Origin: Burkholderiales bacterium
GTDB lineage: Bacteria; Pseudomonadota; Gammaproteobacteria; Burkholderiales; Burkholderiaceae_C
NCBI GenBank assembly: GCA_947446855.1
Contig: CANFIH010000019.1
Span: 1 to 37,631, forward strand
Length of the DNA stretch: 37,631 nt
Direction of reading: 5' to 3'
Under the pieces are notes generated by a model that worked only from the letters and a program-made list of their open reading frames with translations, had not been told where the DNA came from and made no database searches. The position numbers and the translations under genes are program-made. This document shows, one piece after another, positions 31,247 through 37,631 of this stretch. Positions within the stretch are counted from its first letter, which is position 1; each line of letters starts with the position of its first letter.

Positions 31247-31752
31247 CGCGATTCCTCGCGCTGCAACTTCTGCATCTTGGTCTTGATGCGGTTGCGCTTG
31301 AGTGGCGAGAGGTATTCCACGAACACCTTGCCCAACAGATGGTCCATCTCGTGCTGCACACAGACGGCCAGAATTTCCTCGGCTTCGATCCTGCGACTTG
31401 CGCCCGTTTCGTCCAGCGCCGCCACGTGCACGGCGTCATGCCGCAGCACACCGTCGTAAATGCCGGGCACCGACAGACAACCTTCCTCGTTGAGATGGGT
31501 GGCTTCACTCTTCCAGACGATTTCCGGGTTGATCAGCACCAGGGGTTGGTTGCGTTCCTCCGAGGTATCGATGACGATGACGCGCTCATGCACATCCACC
31601 TGGGTGGCGGCCAGGCCTATGCCTTTGGCCTCGTACATGGTTTCCAGCATGTCGGCAACCAGCGTCTGTATGCGTGCATCCACGGCCACAACCGGCTTGG
31701 CGACCTTGTGCAGCTTGGGATCGGGATAACAAAGAATGGAAAGTAAGGCCAT
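31243..31752 (-). CDS. def: peptide deformylase
   Basis: This metalloenzyme removes the formyl group from the N-terminal Met of new proteins. The 169-residue protein has all three family motifs: GIGLAATQ (44-51), EGCLSVP (90-96, metal-binding Cys92) and QHEMDHL (133-139, His134, catalytic Glu135, His138). Length and motif order match the type 1 enzyme of Gram-negatives. The stop overlaps the fmt TTG start. The divergent LysM gene begins 157 bp away. No Shine-Dalgarno sequence is obvious before the ATG. Confidence 0.97.
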   Translation of the reverse strand: MALLSILCYPDPKLHKVAKPVVAVDARIQTLVADMLETMYEAKGIGLAATQVDVHERVIVIDTSEERNQPLVLINPEIVWKSEATHLNEEGCLSVPGIYDGVLRHDAVHVAALDETGASRRIEAEEILAVCVQHEMDHLLGKVFVEYLSPLKRNRIKTKMQKLQREESR

Positions 31753-31896
31753 GGTTTTCGTAGAGAGATGGCGCTATTTTCGCCACTTTTACCCGCGCCG
31801 GTCTGGCGACCTCTGCAAAAACGTTGCTGCATCAAGGGCTTGAGCGCAAAATCGTGCGTAAACTATCAAGTCACACCCGGGACGGCTGCACGATAT

Positions 31897-31902
31897 GACA
31901 AT
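31897..31902 (+). promoter_or_regulatory. -10-like hexamer before the LysM gene
   Basis: GACAAT (4 of 6 to TATAAT) lies 7 nt before the ATG at 31910 and overlaps the earlier in-frame ATG at 31895. This favours 31910 as the start, with a leaderless message. No clear -35. Confidence 0.35.
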
Positions 31903-31909
31903 ACACCTG

Positions 31910-33109
31910 ATGGCGAAATCCAAAGCGGCGCTGGCTGTACTGGCTGCAATTTCCTGCACGATGGCACCAGCCTTCGCCCAGGAGCTCCCCATCACCAGCG
32001 CACAACAGGCAACCGCCAAAGACGTGGCGCAAAAAGGCGTGCCGCTCAGTGAACTGGCTCCCAACGCCCCGGAGCGTTACACCATCGTCCCCGGCGACAC
32101 GCTGTGGGCCGTCTCCAAACTGTTCCTCAAAACACCCTGGCGTTGGCCCGAGCTGTGGGGCATGAATCTGGAGCAGATCAAGAATCCGCACCGCATTTAC
32201 CCCGGCCAGGTCCTGCTGCTGTTGCGCAGCAACGGCATGGCCACGCTGCGCATGGAAGACGGCAGTGGCGGGCTGACGGACTCGAACCTGAGCACGGTAC
32301 GCGTCTCGCCTAAAAACCGCTACGCGGCCATGTCGGAAAATGCACTGCCGACCCTGCGTCCCAGCGCGATCGAACCTTTTCTGGCCGAGCCCATCATCGT
32401 GGATGCGGCAGAGTTCGCAGCGGCACCGCGCATTGTTTCGGCTCAGGAAGGCCGCGTCCTGCTGACCCGCGGCGACCGCGCCTATGCGCGCGGCCAGGCC
32501 GGCGCGCCACTGCTCGACGATCAGGACCAAGAGAAAATTTACCGTGTCTTTCGCAGCGCCACGCCTCTGAAGGACCCCGGCACCGGCTTGGTTCTGGGCT
32601 ACGAAGCGATCTACGCCGGCAAGGCCCGACTGATGAGCAGCGAGACCACCTCTGAGGAAGTGGATACCGAAGGCAAGACCAGCACGGCAATTGTCCCGGC
32701 TCGCATTGACATCATCCTGGCCAAGGAAGAAATCCGGGTCGGCGACCGCCTGCTACCCGAACCGCCACGCCAGGTCAGAACCTATACGCCCCATGCACCG
32801 CGTGACGCGGTGAGCGGGCGCATCGTGTCGGTCTACGGCACTGCCGTCGAAAATGCCGCACAAAACCAGGTTGTGGTCATCAACAAGGGCAGTCTGGACG
32901 GGATCGATGCAGGAACGGTGCTGGCGATTTTGAAGAACGGCGCCCGCGTCATCGACAAACAGGACGAAACCCGGCCGCTGCTCAAACTGCCCGATGAACG
33001 CAATGGCCTGATGATGGTGTTCCGCAGCTTCGAGCGCCTTTCCTACGCACTGATTCTGGACATCACCGACGGCGTGCGCGTGGGCGACCGACTGGCCTCG
33101 CCCAAGTAG
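31910..33109 (+). CDS. exported LysM-domain protein
   Basis: This 399-residue protein has a signal peptide (about 1-24, ending P-A-F-A before QELP) and one LysM domain (about 56-104) with RYTIVPGDTLWAVSKLFL and IYPGQVL, so it should bind peptidoglycan in the periplasm. The rest (about 110-395) has no motif I recognise apart from short repeats of the form G-R-I-V/G-D-R-L. The family is common in Betaproteobacteria directly upstream of dprA, as here (25 bp gap). No hydrolase motif is visible, so a structural or scaffold role is more likely than enzyme activity. The ATG at 31895 is also possible but precedes the signal-peptide core and overlaps a -10-like hexamer. Confidence 0.88.
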   Translation: MAKSKAALAVLAAISCTMAPAFAQELPITSAQQATAKDVAQKGVPLSELAPNAPERYTIVPGDTLWAVSKLFLKTPWRWPELWGMNLEQIKNPHRIYPGQVLLLLRSNGMATLRMEDGSGGLTDSNLSTVRVSPKNRYAAMSENALPTLRPSAIEPFLAEPIIVDAAEFAAAPRIVSAQEGRVLLTRGDRAYARGQAGAPLLDDQDQEKIYRVFRSATPLKDPGTGLVLGYEAIYAGKARLMSSETTSEEVDTEGKTSTAIVPARIDIILAKEEIRVGDRLLPEPPRQVRTYTPHAPRDAVSGRIVSVYGTAVENAAQNQVVVINKGSLDGIDAGTVLAILKNGARVIDKQDETRPLLKLPDERNGLMMVFRSFERLSYALILDITDGVRVGDRLASPK

Positions 33110-33120
33110 CAGCCCTGGGG

Positions 33121-33126
33121 CACAAT
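33121..33126 (+). promoter_or_regulatory. -10-like hexamer before dprA
   Basis: CACAAT (4 of 6 to TATAAT) lies 8 nt before the dprA ATG, which has no Shine-Dalgarno sequence. Readthrough from the LysM gene is also possible. Confidence 0.3.
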
Positions 33127-33134
33127 ATTGCCCC

Positions 33135-34301
33135 ATGGACCACCCAGAACTCGCAGCCTGGCTGCGACTATTGCTTACCCCCGGAGTCGGCAACACCAGC
33201 GCACGCAAGTTGTTGGCGGCGTTCGGCCCGCCCGAGACTGTGTTTGCGCAGTCCGAAGGTGCCCTGTGCGCCGTGGTCAGCAGCAACCAGGCCGCAGCCC
33301 TGCGGCAAGAGCCACCCGAATATGCGGCCCTGCTCGCCACCACCTGGGACTGGCTGCAGGCCGCACCCGATTCCCGCCGGGTACTGCCGCTGGGCGACCC
33401 CCTGTATCCGCACCGCCTGCTCCACACCGAAGACCCGCCCCTGCTGTTGTATGGCATGGGCATGCCCGAAGCCTGGAGCGGCAACCTGCTCAACGCCGCC
33501 ACCACCCGCTGTCTGGCGCTGGTCGGCAGCCGCAACCCCAGCCCCCAGGGGGCCGCCAATGCACGGCAGTTTGCACAGACCCTGGCCGAGGCCGGCCTGA
33601 CCCTGGTGTCCGGCCTGGCCCTGGGCGTGGATGGCGCTGCACACGAGGGTGCATTGGCCGGCGCTCGCGCCGGCCAACTGGCCACGGTGGCGGTGGTGGG
33701 CACCGGCCTGGACCGGGTCTACCCTGGACAACACCGCGCCCTGGCACACCGCATAGCGCAATACGGCCTGTTGCTCAGTGAGTACCCGTTGGGCACATCC
33801 CCTCTGGCCGGTAATTTTCCGCGGCGCAATCGCATTATTTCGGGCCTGTCGATCGGCACCCTGGTGGCCGAAGCCGCCCTGCAATCAGGCTCGCTGATTA
33901 CCGCGCGCATGGCGCTGGAGCAGGGACGCGATGTGTTCGCCATTCCCGGCTCTATCCACTCGGCCCAGTCGCGTGGCTGCCATCTGCTGATCAAGCAGGG
34001 TGCCAAGCTGGTGGAAAGCGCGCAGGACATTCTGGAAGAGTTAGCGCTGGAACTGGCTCCCGCACCGGACCTGGATACCGCGGTGAGCGCCATCCCGGCC
34101 CAGGCTCAGTCCCCGGCTGACGCCACCCCGGAGTCGGCCTTGCTGCGTGCTTTGGGCTTCGAGCCAACGGGCCTGGACGCCCTTCAGGCCCGCACCGGCC
34201 TGCCCACCCCGGAGCTGCTGGCGCAGCTGATGGCACTGGAACTGCAAGGCCAGGTGGCTCGCTTGCCCGGCGGCCGGTTTCAGCGCATGGCACAGGCCTG
34301 A
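33135..34301 (+). CDS. dprA: DNA-processing protein DprA
   Basis: DprA binds incoming single-stranded DNA during natural transformation and loads RecA. The 388-residue protein has an N-terminal helical domain with LLTPGVGNTSARKLL and a Rossmann-like core. The core contains VGSRNPS (130-136), SGLALGVDGAAH (159-170), VVGTGLDRVYP and FPRRNRIISGLS, where the Arg residues contact DNA. A C-terminal winged-helix domain covers about 325-385. All domains are intact, so the gene should be functional, although competence in this organism cannot be judged from the window. An intrinsic terminator lies 45 bp downstream. Confidence 0.96.
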   Translation: MDHPELAAWLRLLLTPGVGNTSARKLLAAFGPPETVFAQSEGALCAVVSSNQAAALRQEPPEYAALLATTWDWLQAAPDSRRVLPLGDPLYPHRLLHTEDPPLLLYGMGMPEAWSGNLLNAATTRCLALVGSRNPSPQGAANARQFAQTLAEAGLTLVSGLALGVDGAAHEGALAGARAGQLATVAVVGTGLDRVYPGQHRALAHRIAQYGLLLSEYPLGTSPLAGNFPRRNRIISGLSIGTLVAEAALQSGSLITARMALEQGRDVFAIPGSIHSAQSRGCHLLIKQGAKLVESAQDILEELALELAPAPDLDTAVSAIPAQAQSPADATPESALLRALGFEPTGLDALQARTGLPTPELLAQLMALELQGQVARLPGGRFQRMAQA

Positions 34302-34346
34302 TCGGCCCGCGCACAAACACGTGAAAGCAAGATAAAGGGGGGAAGT

Positions 34347-34373
34347 CCGGCCGCGCCCCGGCTGGCATTTTTT
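34347..34373 (+). terminator. Rho-independent terminator after dprA
   Basis: A 7-bp GC-rich stem including one G-U pair (34347-34353 with 34359-34365) has a 5-nt loop and is followed by CA and six Ts. The smg -10 hexamer begins only 7 nt later, so the terminator occupies the smg -35 region. Confidence 0.7.
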
Positions 34374-34379
34374 CCGCGC

Positions 34380-34385
34380 TATAGT
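34380..34385 (+). promoter_or_regulatory. -10 hexamer TATAGT before smg
   Basis: TATAGT (5 of 6 to TATAAT) is 6 nt from the smg ATG, with no Shine-Dalgarno sequence. The -35 region is taken up by the dprA terminator and does not match the consensus. Confidence 0.45.
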
Positions 34386-34391
34386 GACTCC

Positions 34392-34859
34392 ATGTTTGAA
34401 GTGCTCACCTTTGTTTACGAAAACTACGACCCCGGCGAATCCTGCCCCGAGCCCGCACATTTGCAGCGCAAGCTCAGCGCGGTAGGCTTTGAATCCGATG
34501 AAATCGGAGACGCGCTGGCCTGGCTACAGGGTCTGGAGGGGGCCGCCCATCCGGCAGCGCAACTGCCGGCACTGATCGCGCCGCAGCCCGGCAGCATGCG
34601 CATTTACCCACGCCATGAACAATTCCACCTGGGTACCCAGGCCCTGGGATATCTGGGCTTTCTGGAAAACGCCTGCGCCATGCCGGCGCAGATCCGCGAA
34701 GTGGTAATTGAGCGCGCCCTGGCGGCACCGGGGGGACCGGTGCCACTGGCCGACCTCAAGATTATTGTGCTGATGGTCTACTGGCGCTTCGGCCAGGAGC
34801 CCGACGCGCTGCTGCTGGACGAACTCTGCGGCGACAGTTCCGACCTAGTGGTGCATTAG
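34392..34859 (+). CDS. smg: Smg/DUF494 family protein
   Basis: Smg (DUF494) is a small cytoplasmic protein of unknown function conserved in Gamma- and Betaproteobacteria, typically next to dprA. The 155-residue protein starts MFEVLTFVYENY, the family hallmark, continues with LSAVGFESDEI and ALAWL, and has the C-terminal DLKIIVLMVYW typical of the family. Neighbourhood and length agree. topA, which often follows smg, is not here; a convergent DUF1631 gene begins 47 bp further on. The ATG lies 6 nt after a -10-like hexamer. Confidence 0.93.
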   Translation: MFEVLTFVYENYDPGESCPEPAHLQRKLSAVGFESDEIGDALAWLQGLEGAAHPAAQLPALIAPQPGSMRIYPRHEQFHLGTQALGYLGFLENACAMPAQIREVVIERALAAPGGPVPLADLKIIVLMVYWRFGQEPDALLLDELCGDSSDLVVH

Positions 34860-34906
34860 CACCCACCCGGGCGATGCACCTCACGCGCTGAGCGGCCTGG
34901 GGCTTT

Positions 34907-37354
34907 TCAAGCCAGCAGGCGTTCGGGATTGGCTTCGATCTTGGCCAGCGCGTCGCGCGTGGCACGCACGGTCAGGGCCTCTTCCTCCTGCGGCAACAAC
35001 AAACCGGCCTGCAAATAGGCGGCCAGGCGGCCGGCCTGGATCAGGTAACTCACCCCATTCGACGAGGCGAACAGATTCAGATGCTTGCGCTCGCTGCGCC
35101 AGGCAAATTGCACCTGGGTGATCTGGCGGTTGTGGTCCAGCGTAAACCACGCGCCCGTTTGCAACTCGGCCGCCCAGGCCAGCATGGCAGCCGTGGGCCT
35201 GGAGCCTCCGGCCGACACCACTTCGATGGCAGAGGCATCGATTCCCAGCATCATCTCCAGGCTTTCCGAATCCAGCGGCAAATCGCCCATGATGTCGTCG
35301 CTGACGAAGTCTTCCAGATTGCTCAGGCGCTGGGCCATGGCATCAATCTTCTCCTGGGGGATCGCTTGTGTTTTCGACAAAAACGCATCGGCCAGGGTGT
35401 CACTGATCTTTTTGACGTGCCCCTCCTGCTCGCTAGGTGCCATGGCCAGCAGGGTCATGCCCGCGCGCAGGCGCAACAGCAGGTTGGGCAAATCCTGGAT
35501 CACCCGTGCGCGTTCGGTCCGGCCGGGCTTGGCGCTGGCCGCCCAGACCAGGTCGGTGGCGCATTTTTTCAAGTTCTGAGTGTCGTCATGCTTGGAGCCC
35601 TTGCGCAACGCGGAAACCGCCAGCACCTCGGCCCAGACCTTGAACAGAAAGTCGCGAATGTCGTCGCGCACCGGCATGTCCCGCAACATGTTGCGCATTT
35701 CGATGGTGTACTGAATGGCCAGGGTTTCCTTTTGCTCCACCTGCTGTGCGACGCTCACCACCTTCTGGTTCTCGCCCTTGTCGGTCAGGAAACGGGACAG
35801 GAACTTCTGGAACTCCTCGTACACGATCTGGTAGACCTTTTTGCCGGTCTCCGGGTACTGCTCGATCACCTGCACGATGCGCTTGACCTCGGTCTCCATC
35901 GCACTGTTTTGCACACCCGTGCCGTCAAAGCCCATCACGCAGGTGCCCATGCGGTCAATCAGCAGGCGTGCCGGGTGGTCGGTGGTGCCCAGGAACTCGG
36001 CGTCTTCCAGGGCCACGCGCAGCACCGGCATTTGCAGCCGGGCAAACCAGACCCGGATACCCGGTGGGATACGCTCTTCGGCCAGAATCGCCTGGAACAT
36101 CAGCGCCACGATTTCGATCGTAGCCTTCTCGCCCTTGGTCTCGGCTTTTTGTTTGAGTTCAGCGGTGCGCTGACGCAACTCGCCGGCAACACGGGCCACA
36201 CCCGCGGGGCTGTAATCCTCGTAGAGCGTGCCACCCGCTGCGTACTGGGCCGCCAATACCTGCGGCGAAATCGCATGCGCCAATGCCGGCGACTGCGCCT
36301 GGTGCACGGTACCGGCAAAGTCACTGCCGGCATGGCTGGAGAAAATGCGCTTGAGCTGGCCCAGCACGCCCTGGGCCCGGCTCCTGGCGCGCGCCAACGG
36401 CGTGCCGGCGGTGAGCATGCGCGTCTCTTCCGCAGCCCCATAGGCTTGTCCACGTTCCGTGCCGGCGCCCTGTTTCCAGAACGGCTGGGAGCCCGTACCG
36501 GGACCGGATGCCGGAGGGGGGGCGTCGGGCGGTGTCGGCTGGGCCGCATTGCTGCGCCAGGGCAGGCGACCGCCAAAAAAACCGCTGCCGGATGGCCGCT
36601 CCAGCGCTGCGGCGCCTGAGTGTTGGGCGCCCGACTGCAACGCACCGCTGGCGGTAGAACCCGCCTCGCCCGGACGTGCGCCAGGGCGGCCGGTGCCTCC
36701 ACTGGAACGCTGTGCCCGCACGCGGTCTTTTAACTCGATGACGGGCAACACGCCCTTGTTCATCAGCACCGTATTGGCAACCTTGTAGGCCTCCAGCATG
36801 CCCTCGATCAGGCAGCGCTGCACCACCTCGCTCACCAAGCCCCAGAATTCCGGCTCCATGCCGGATTTGGGCCATTGCTCCACCAGCAGCAGCACCAGCA
36901 CCTCGGGGCGAATCAAATCGCGTTCATCCAGCTCATCCAGGGTTTCCAGGAATTTGATGCGCACGCGCAGATCATCGAGCTCGCCAATGACGTTGTCATT
37001 GACCGTACGCACCATGCGCGAGGCCACAATCTTGTTTTCGACCACATCGGTGCCGACCAGCTCCATGCCACCCAAGTCCTGTGAGCGGCTGTCCTTTTTG
37101 AGCGGGTCCAGGCAGGCGCGCCACGCGGCGACGGTGAGATCGATCCAGCGTTGCCGTGCTGGCTTGTAGGCGCTCCAAGCATCACGCCGGAGTTGGGATT
37201 CACGGGCCAGACAGGGCTCGACAACGAGCTCGGTCAGACGCACCGTGACGGCCTCGCCAATCTTGGCCATGGTCTGACCCAGGTCGGCCAGGTAGCGCTC
37301 GCGCAGCGCTCTGCCGAGCTGCAAACGGGAGGCCAAACTAGACGACGAAACCAT
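34907..37354 (-). CDS. DUF1631 family protein of unknown function
   Basis: This 815-residue protein belongs to the DUF1631 family, whose members are sometimes mislabelled thymidine phosphorylase; I see no such active site. It consists of an N-terminal helical region (about 1-210), a long Gly/Ala/Pro/Ser-rich linker without predicted structure (about 210-325), and a mostly helical C-terminal part (about 330-815) with segments such as IVALMFQAILAEERIPPGIRVWFARLQMPVL and LIDRMGTCVMGFD described here only in outline. There is no signal peptide or membrane helix, so it is probably cytoplasmic. It starts 12 bp after secF. No function is assigned. Confidence 0.85.
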   Translation of the reverse strand: MVSSSSLASRLQLGRALRERYLADLGQTMAKIGEAVTVRLTELVVEPCLARESQLRRDAWSAYKPARQRWIDLTVAAWRACLDPLKKDSRSQDLGGMELVGTDVVENKIVASRMVRTVNDNVIGELDDLRVRIKFLETLDELDERDLIRPEVLVLLLVEQWPKSGMEPEFWGLVSEVVQRCLIEGMLEAYKVANTVLMNKGVLPVIELKDRVRAQRSSGGTGRPGARPGEAGSTASGALQSGAQHSGAAALERPSGSGFFGGRLPWRSNAAQPTPPDAPPPASGPGTGSQPFWKQGAGTERGQAYGAAEETRMLTAGTPLARARSRAQGVLGQLKRIFSSHAGSDFAGTVHQAQSPALAHAISPQVLAAQYAAGGTLYEDYSPAGVARVAGELRQRTAELKQKAETKGEKATIEIVALMFQAILAEERIPPGIRVWFARLQMPVLRVALEDAEFLGTTDHPARLLIDRMGTCVMGFDGTGVQNSAMETEVKRIVQVIEQYPETGKKVYQIVYEEFQKFLSRFLTDKGENQKVVSVAQQVEQKETLAIQYTIEMRNMLRDMPVRDDIRDFLFKVWAEVLAVSALRKGSKHDDTQNLKKCATDLVWAASAKPGRTERARVIQDLPNLLLRLRAGMTLLAMAPSEQEGHVKKISDTLADAFLSKTQAIPQEKIDAMAQRLSNLEDFVSDDIMGDLPLDSESLEMMLGIDASAIEVVSAGGSRPTAAMLAWAAELQTGAWFTLDHNRQITQVQFAWRSERKHLNLFASSNGVSYLIQAGRLAAYLQAGLLLPQEEEALTVRATRDALAKIEANPERLLA

Positions 37355-37366
37355 GTTGGCTACATG

Positions 37367-37631
37367 TTAAACGGTAGCACCTGCATTGGGATCGTTGGGG
37401 TCTTCTTCTTTTTTCACGCCGCCTTTGATCAGGTCTTCGCGCTTGATGCCCAGCCACATGGCAATGGCAGCCGCCACAAAAACCGAGGAGTAAATACCGA
37501 ACAAAATGCCAATCGTCAGAGCCAGCGCAAAGTAATGCAGGGTGGCGCCGCCAAACAGCAGCATGGACAACACCATCAGCTGCGTGCAACCGTGGGTGAT
37601 GATGGTGCGGCTGATGGTGGAGGTGATGGCG
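37367..37631 (-). CDS. secF: protein translocase subunit SecF (partial, runs off the right edge)
   Basis: Only the last 87 or so codons lie in the window; the frame is open to the edge. SecF, with SecD, uses the proton motive force to help complete Sec-dependent export across the inner membrane. The visible part holds STISRTIIT, typical of the loop before the fifth membrane helix, followed by two hydrophobic helices (MVLSMLLFGGATL and FALALTIGILFGIYSSVFVA) and a charged cytoplasmic tail with KREDLIKGG. The SecF call rests on TISRTI, the IG-x-x-x-G-x-YSS motif and the length of the tail. secD should lie just beyond the edge. Confidence 0.9.
   Translation of the reverse strand, partial: AITSTISRTIITHGCTQLMVLSMLLFGGATLHYFALALTIGILFGIYSSVFVAAAIAMWLGIKREDLIKGGVKKEEDPNDPNAGATV

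Noticed and set aside
35081-36619. 512-codon plus-strand frame opposite the DUF1631 gene
   Set aside because: Although the opposing protein has no known function, it is a recognised family and this frame has only shadow-like Leu/His/Gly composition.
1-37631. CRISPR array, prophage, insertion sequence or tRNA-linked island
   Set aside because: No regularly spaced repeats, transposase or integrase-like proteins, terminal repeats or tRNA cloverleaf sequences were seen on either strand.

Overview
The window is a gene-dense, high-GC chromosomal segment whose proteins all look like those of a motile betaproteobacterium of the Burkholderiales. The family Comamonadaceae (a Rhodoferax-, Polaromonas- or Curvibacter-like genus) is an inference from gene order and protein character; no rRNA or other species marker is present. 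No tRNA, rRNA, CRISPR array, insertion sequence or phage gene was seen.

Layout. (1) 138-4643, minus strand: a probable operon or set of nested units with a 37-codon leader ORF, tsaB, rimI, a family-4-type uracil-DNA glycosylase, pyrF and two glutathione S-transferases. (2) 4756-6267, plus: the D-Ala-D-Ala carboxypeptidase/endopeptidase dacB, whose stop overlaps that of sua5/tsaC. (3) 6264-9083, minus: purE-purK-sua5. (4) 9119-13910: a CnoX-like thioredoxin-TPR protein, a FadL-type outer-membrane channel, a GDSL lipoprotein esterase and an OmpW porin; the middle of this block is visibly AT-richer than its surroundings. (5) 13922-17566, minus: pyk-fba-purC. (6) 17688-27340: an Hpt protein and a REC-GGDEF diguanylate cyclase on the plus strand, facing a complete chemotaxis operon on the minus strand (cheY, STAS, cheA, mcp, cheW, cheR, cheD, cheB). 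(7) 27802-31752, minus: def-fmt-azlC-azlD, then pgk. (8) 31910-34859, plus: a secreted LysM protein, dprA and smg. (9) 34907 to the right edge, minus: the 3' part of secF and a large DUF1631 protein.

How it fits together. The genes pgk, pyk, fba, purC, purE, purK and sua5 lie in one orientation in the order I recall as conserved in Burkholderiales. Here that backbone is split twice: by the roughly 10-kb chemotaxis/c-di-GMP block between pgk and pyk, and by the roughly 5-kb thioredoxin/FadL/esterase/OmpW block between purC and purE. The chemotaxis block has a full adaptation set (CheR, CheB, CheD) and one soluble PAS-PAS-HAMP receptor ending in a putative CheR-binding pentapeptide. TsaB and Sua5 are two enzymes of tRNA t6A synthesis. 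Def and Fmt handle the formyl group on initiator Met.

The most interesting signal is not a gene. At least seven transcription-unit heads (pyrF, the tsaB leader ORF, dacB, purE, the LysM gene, dprA, smg) have a -10-like hexamer only 6-8 nt before the ATG and no Shine-Dalgarno sequence, which is the layout of leaderless mRNAs. Other leads are an intercistronic 14-bp perfect hairpin after cheY, a hairpin leader before purC, a probable frameshifted gene remnant before cheY, and a cluster of inverted repeats between fadL and the esterase gene. I found nothing that I would call a wholly new biological system.
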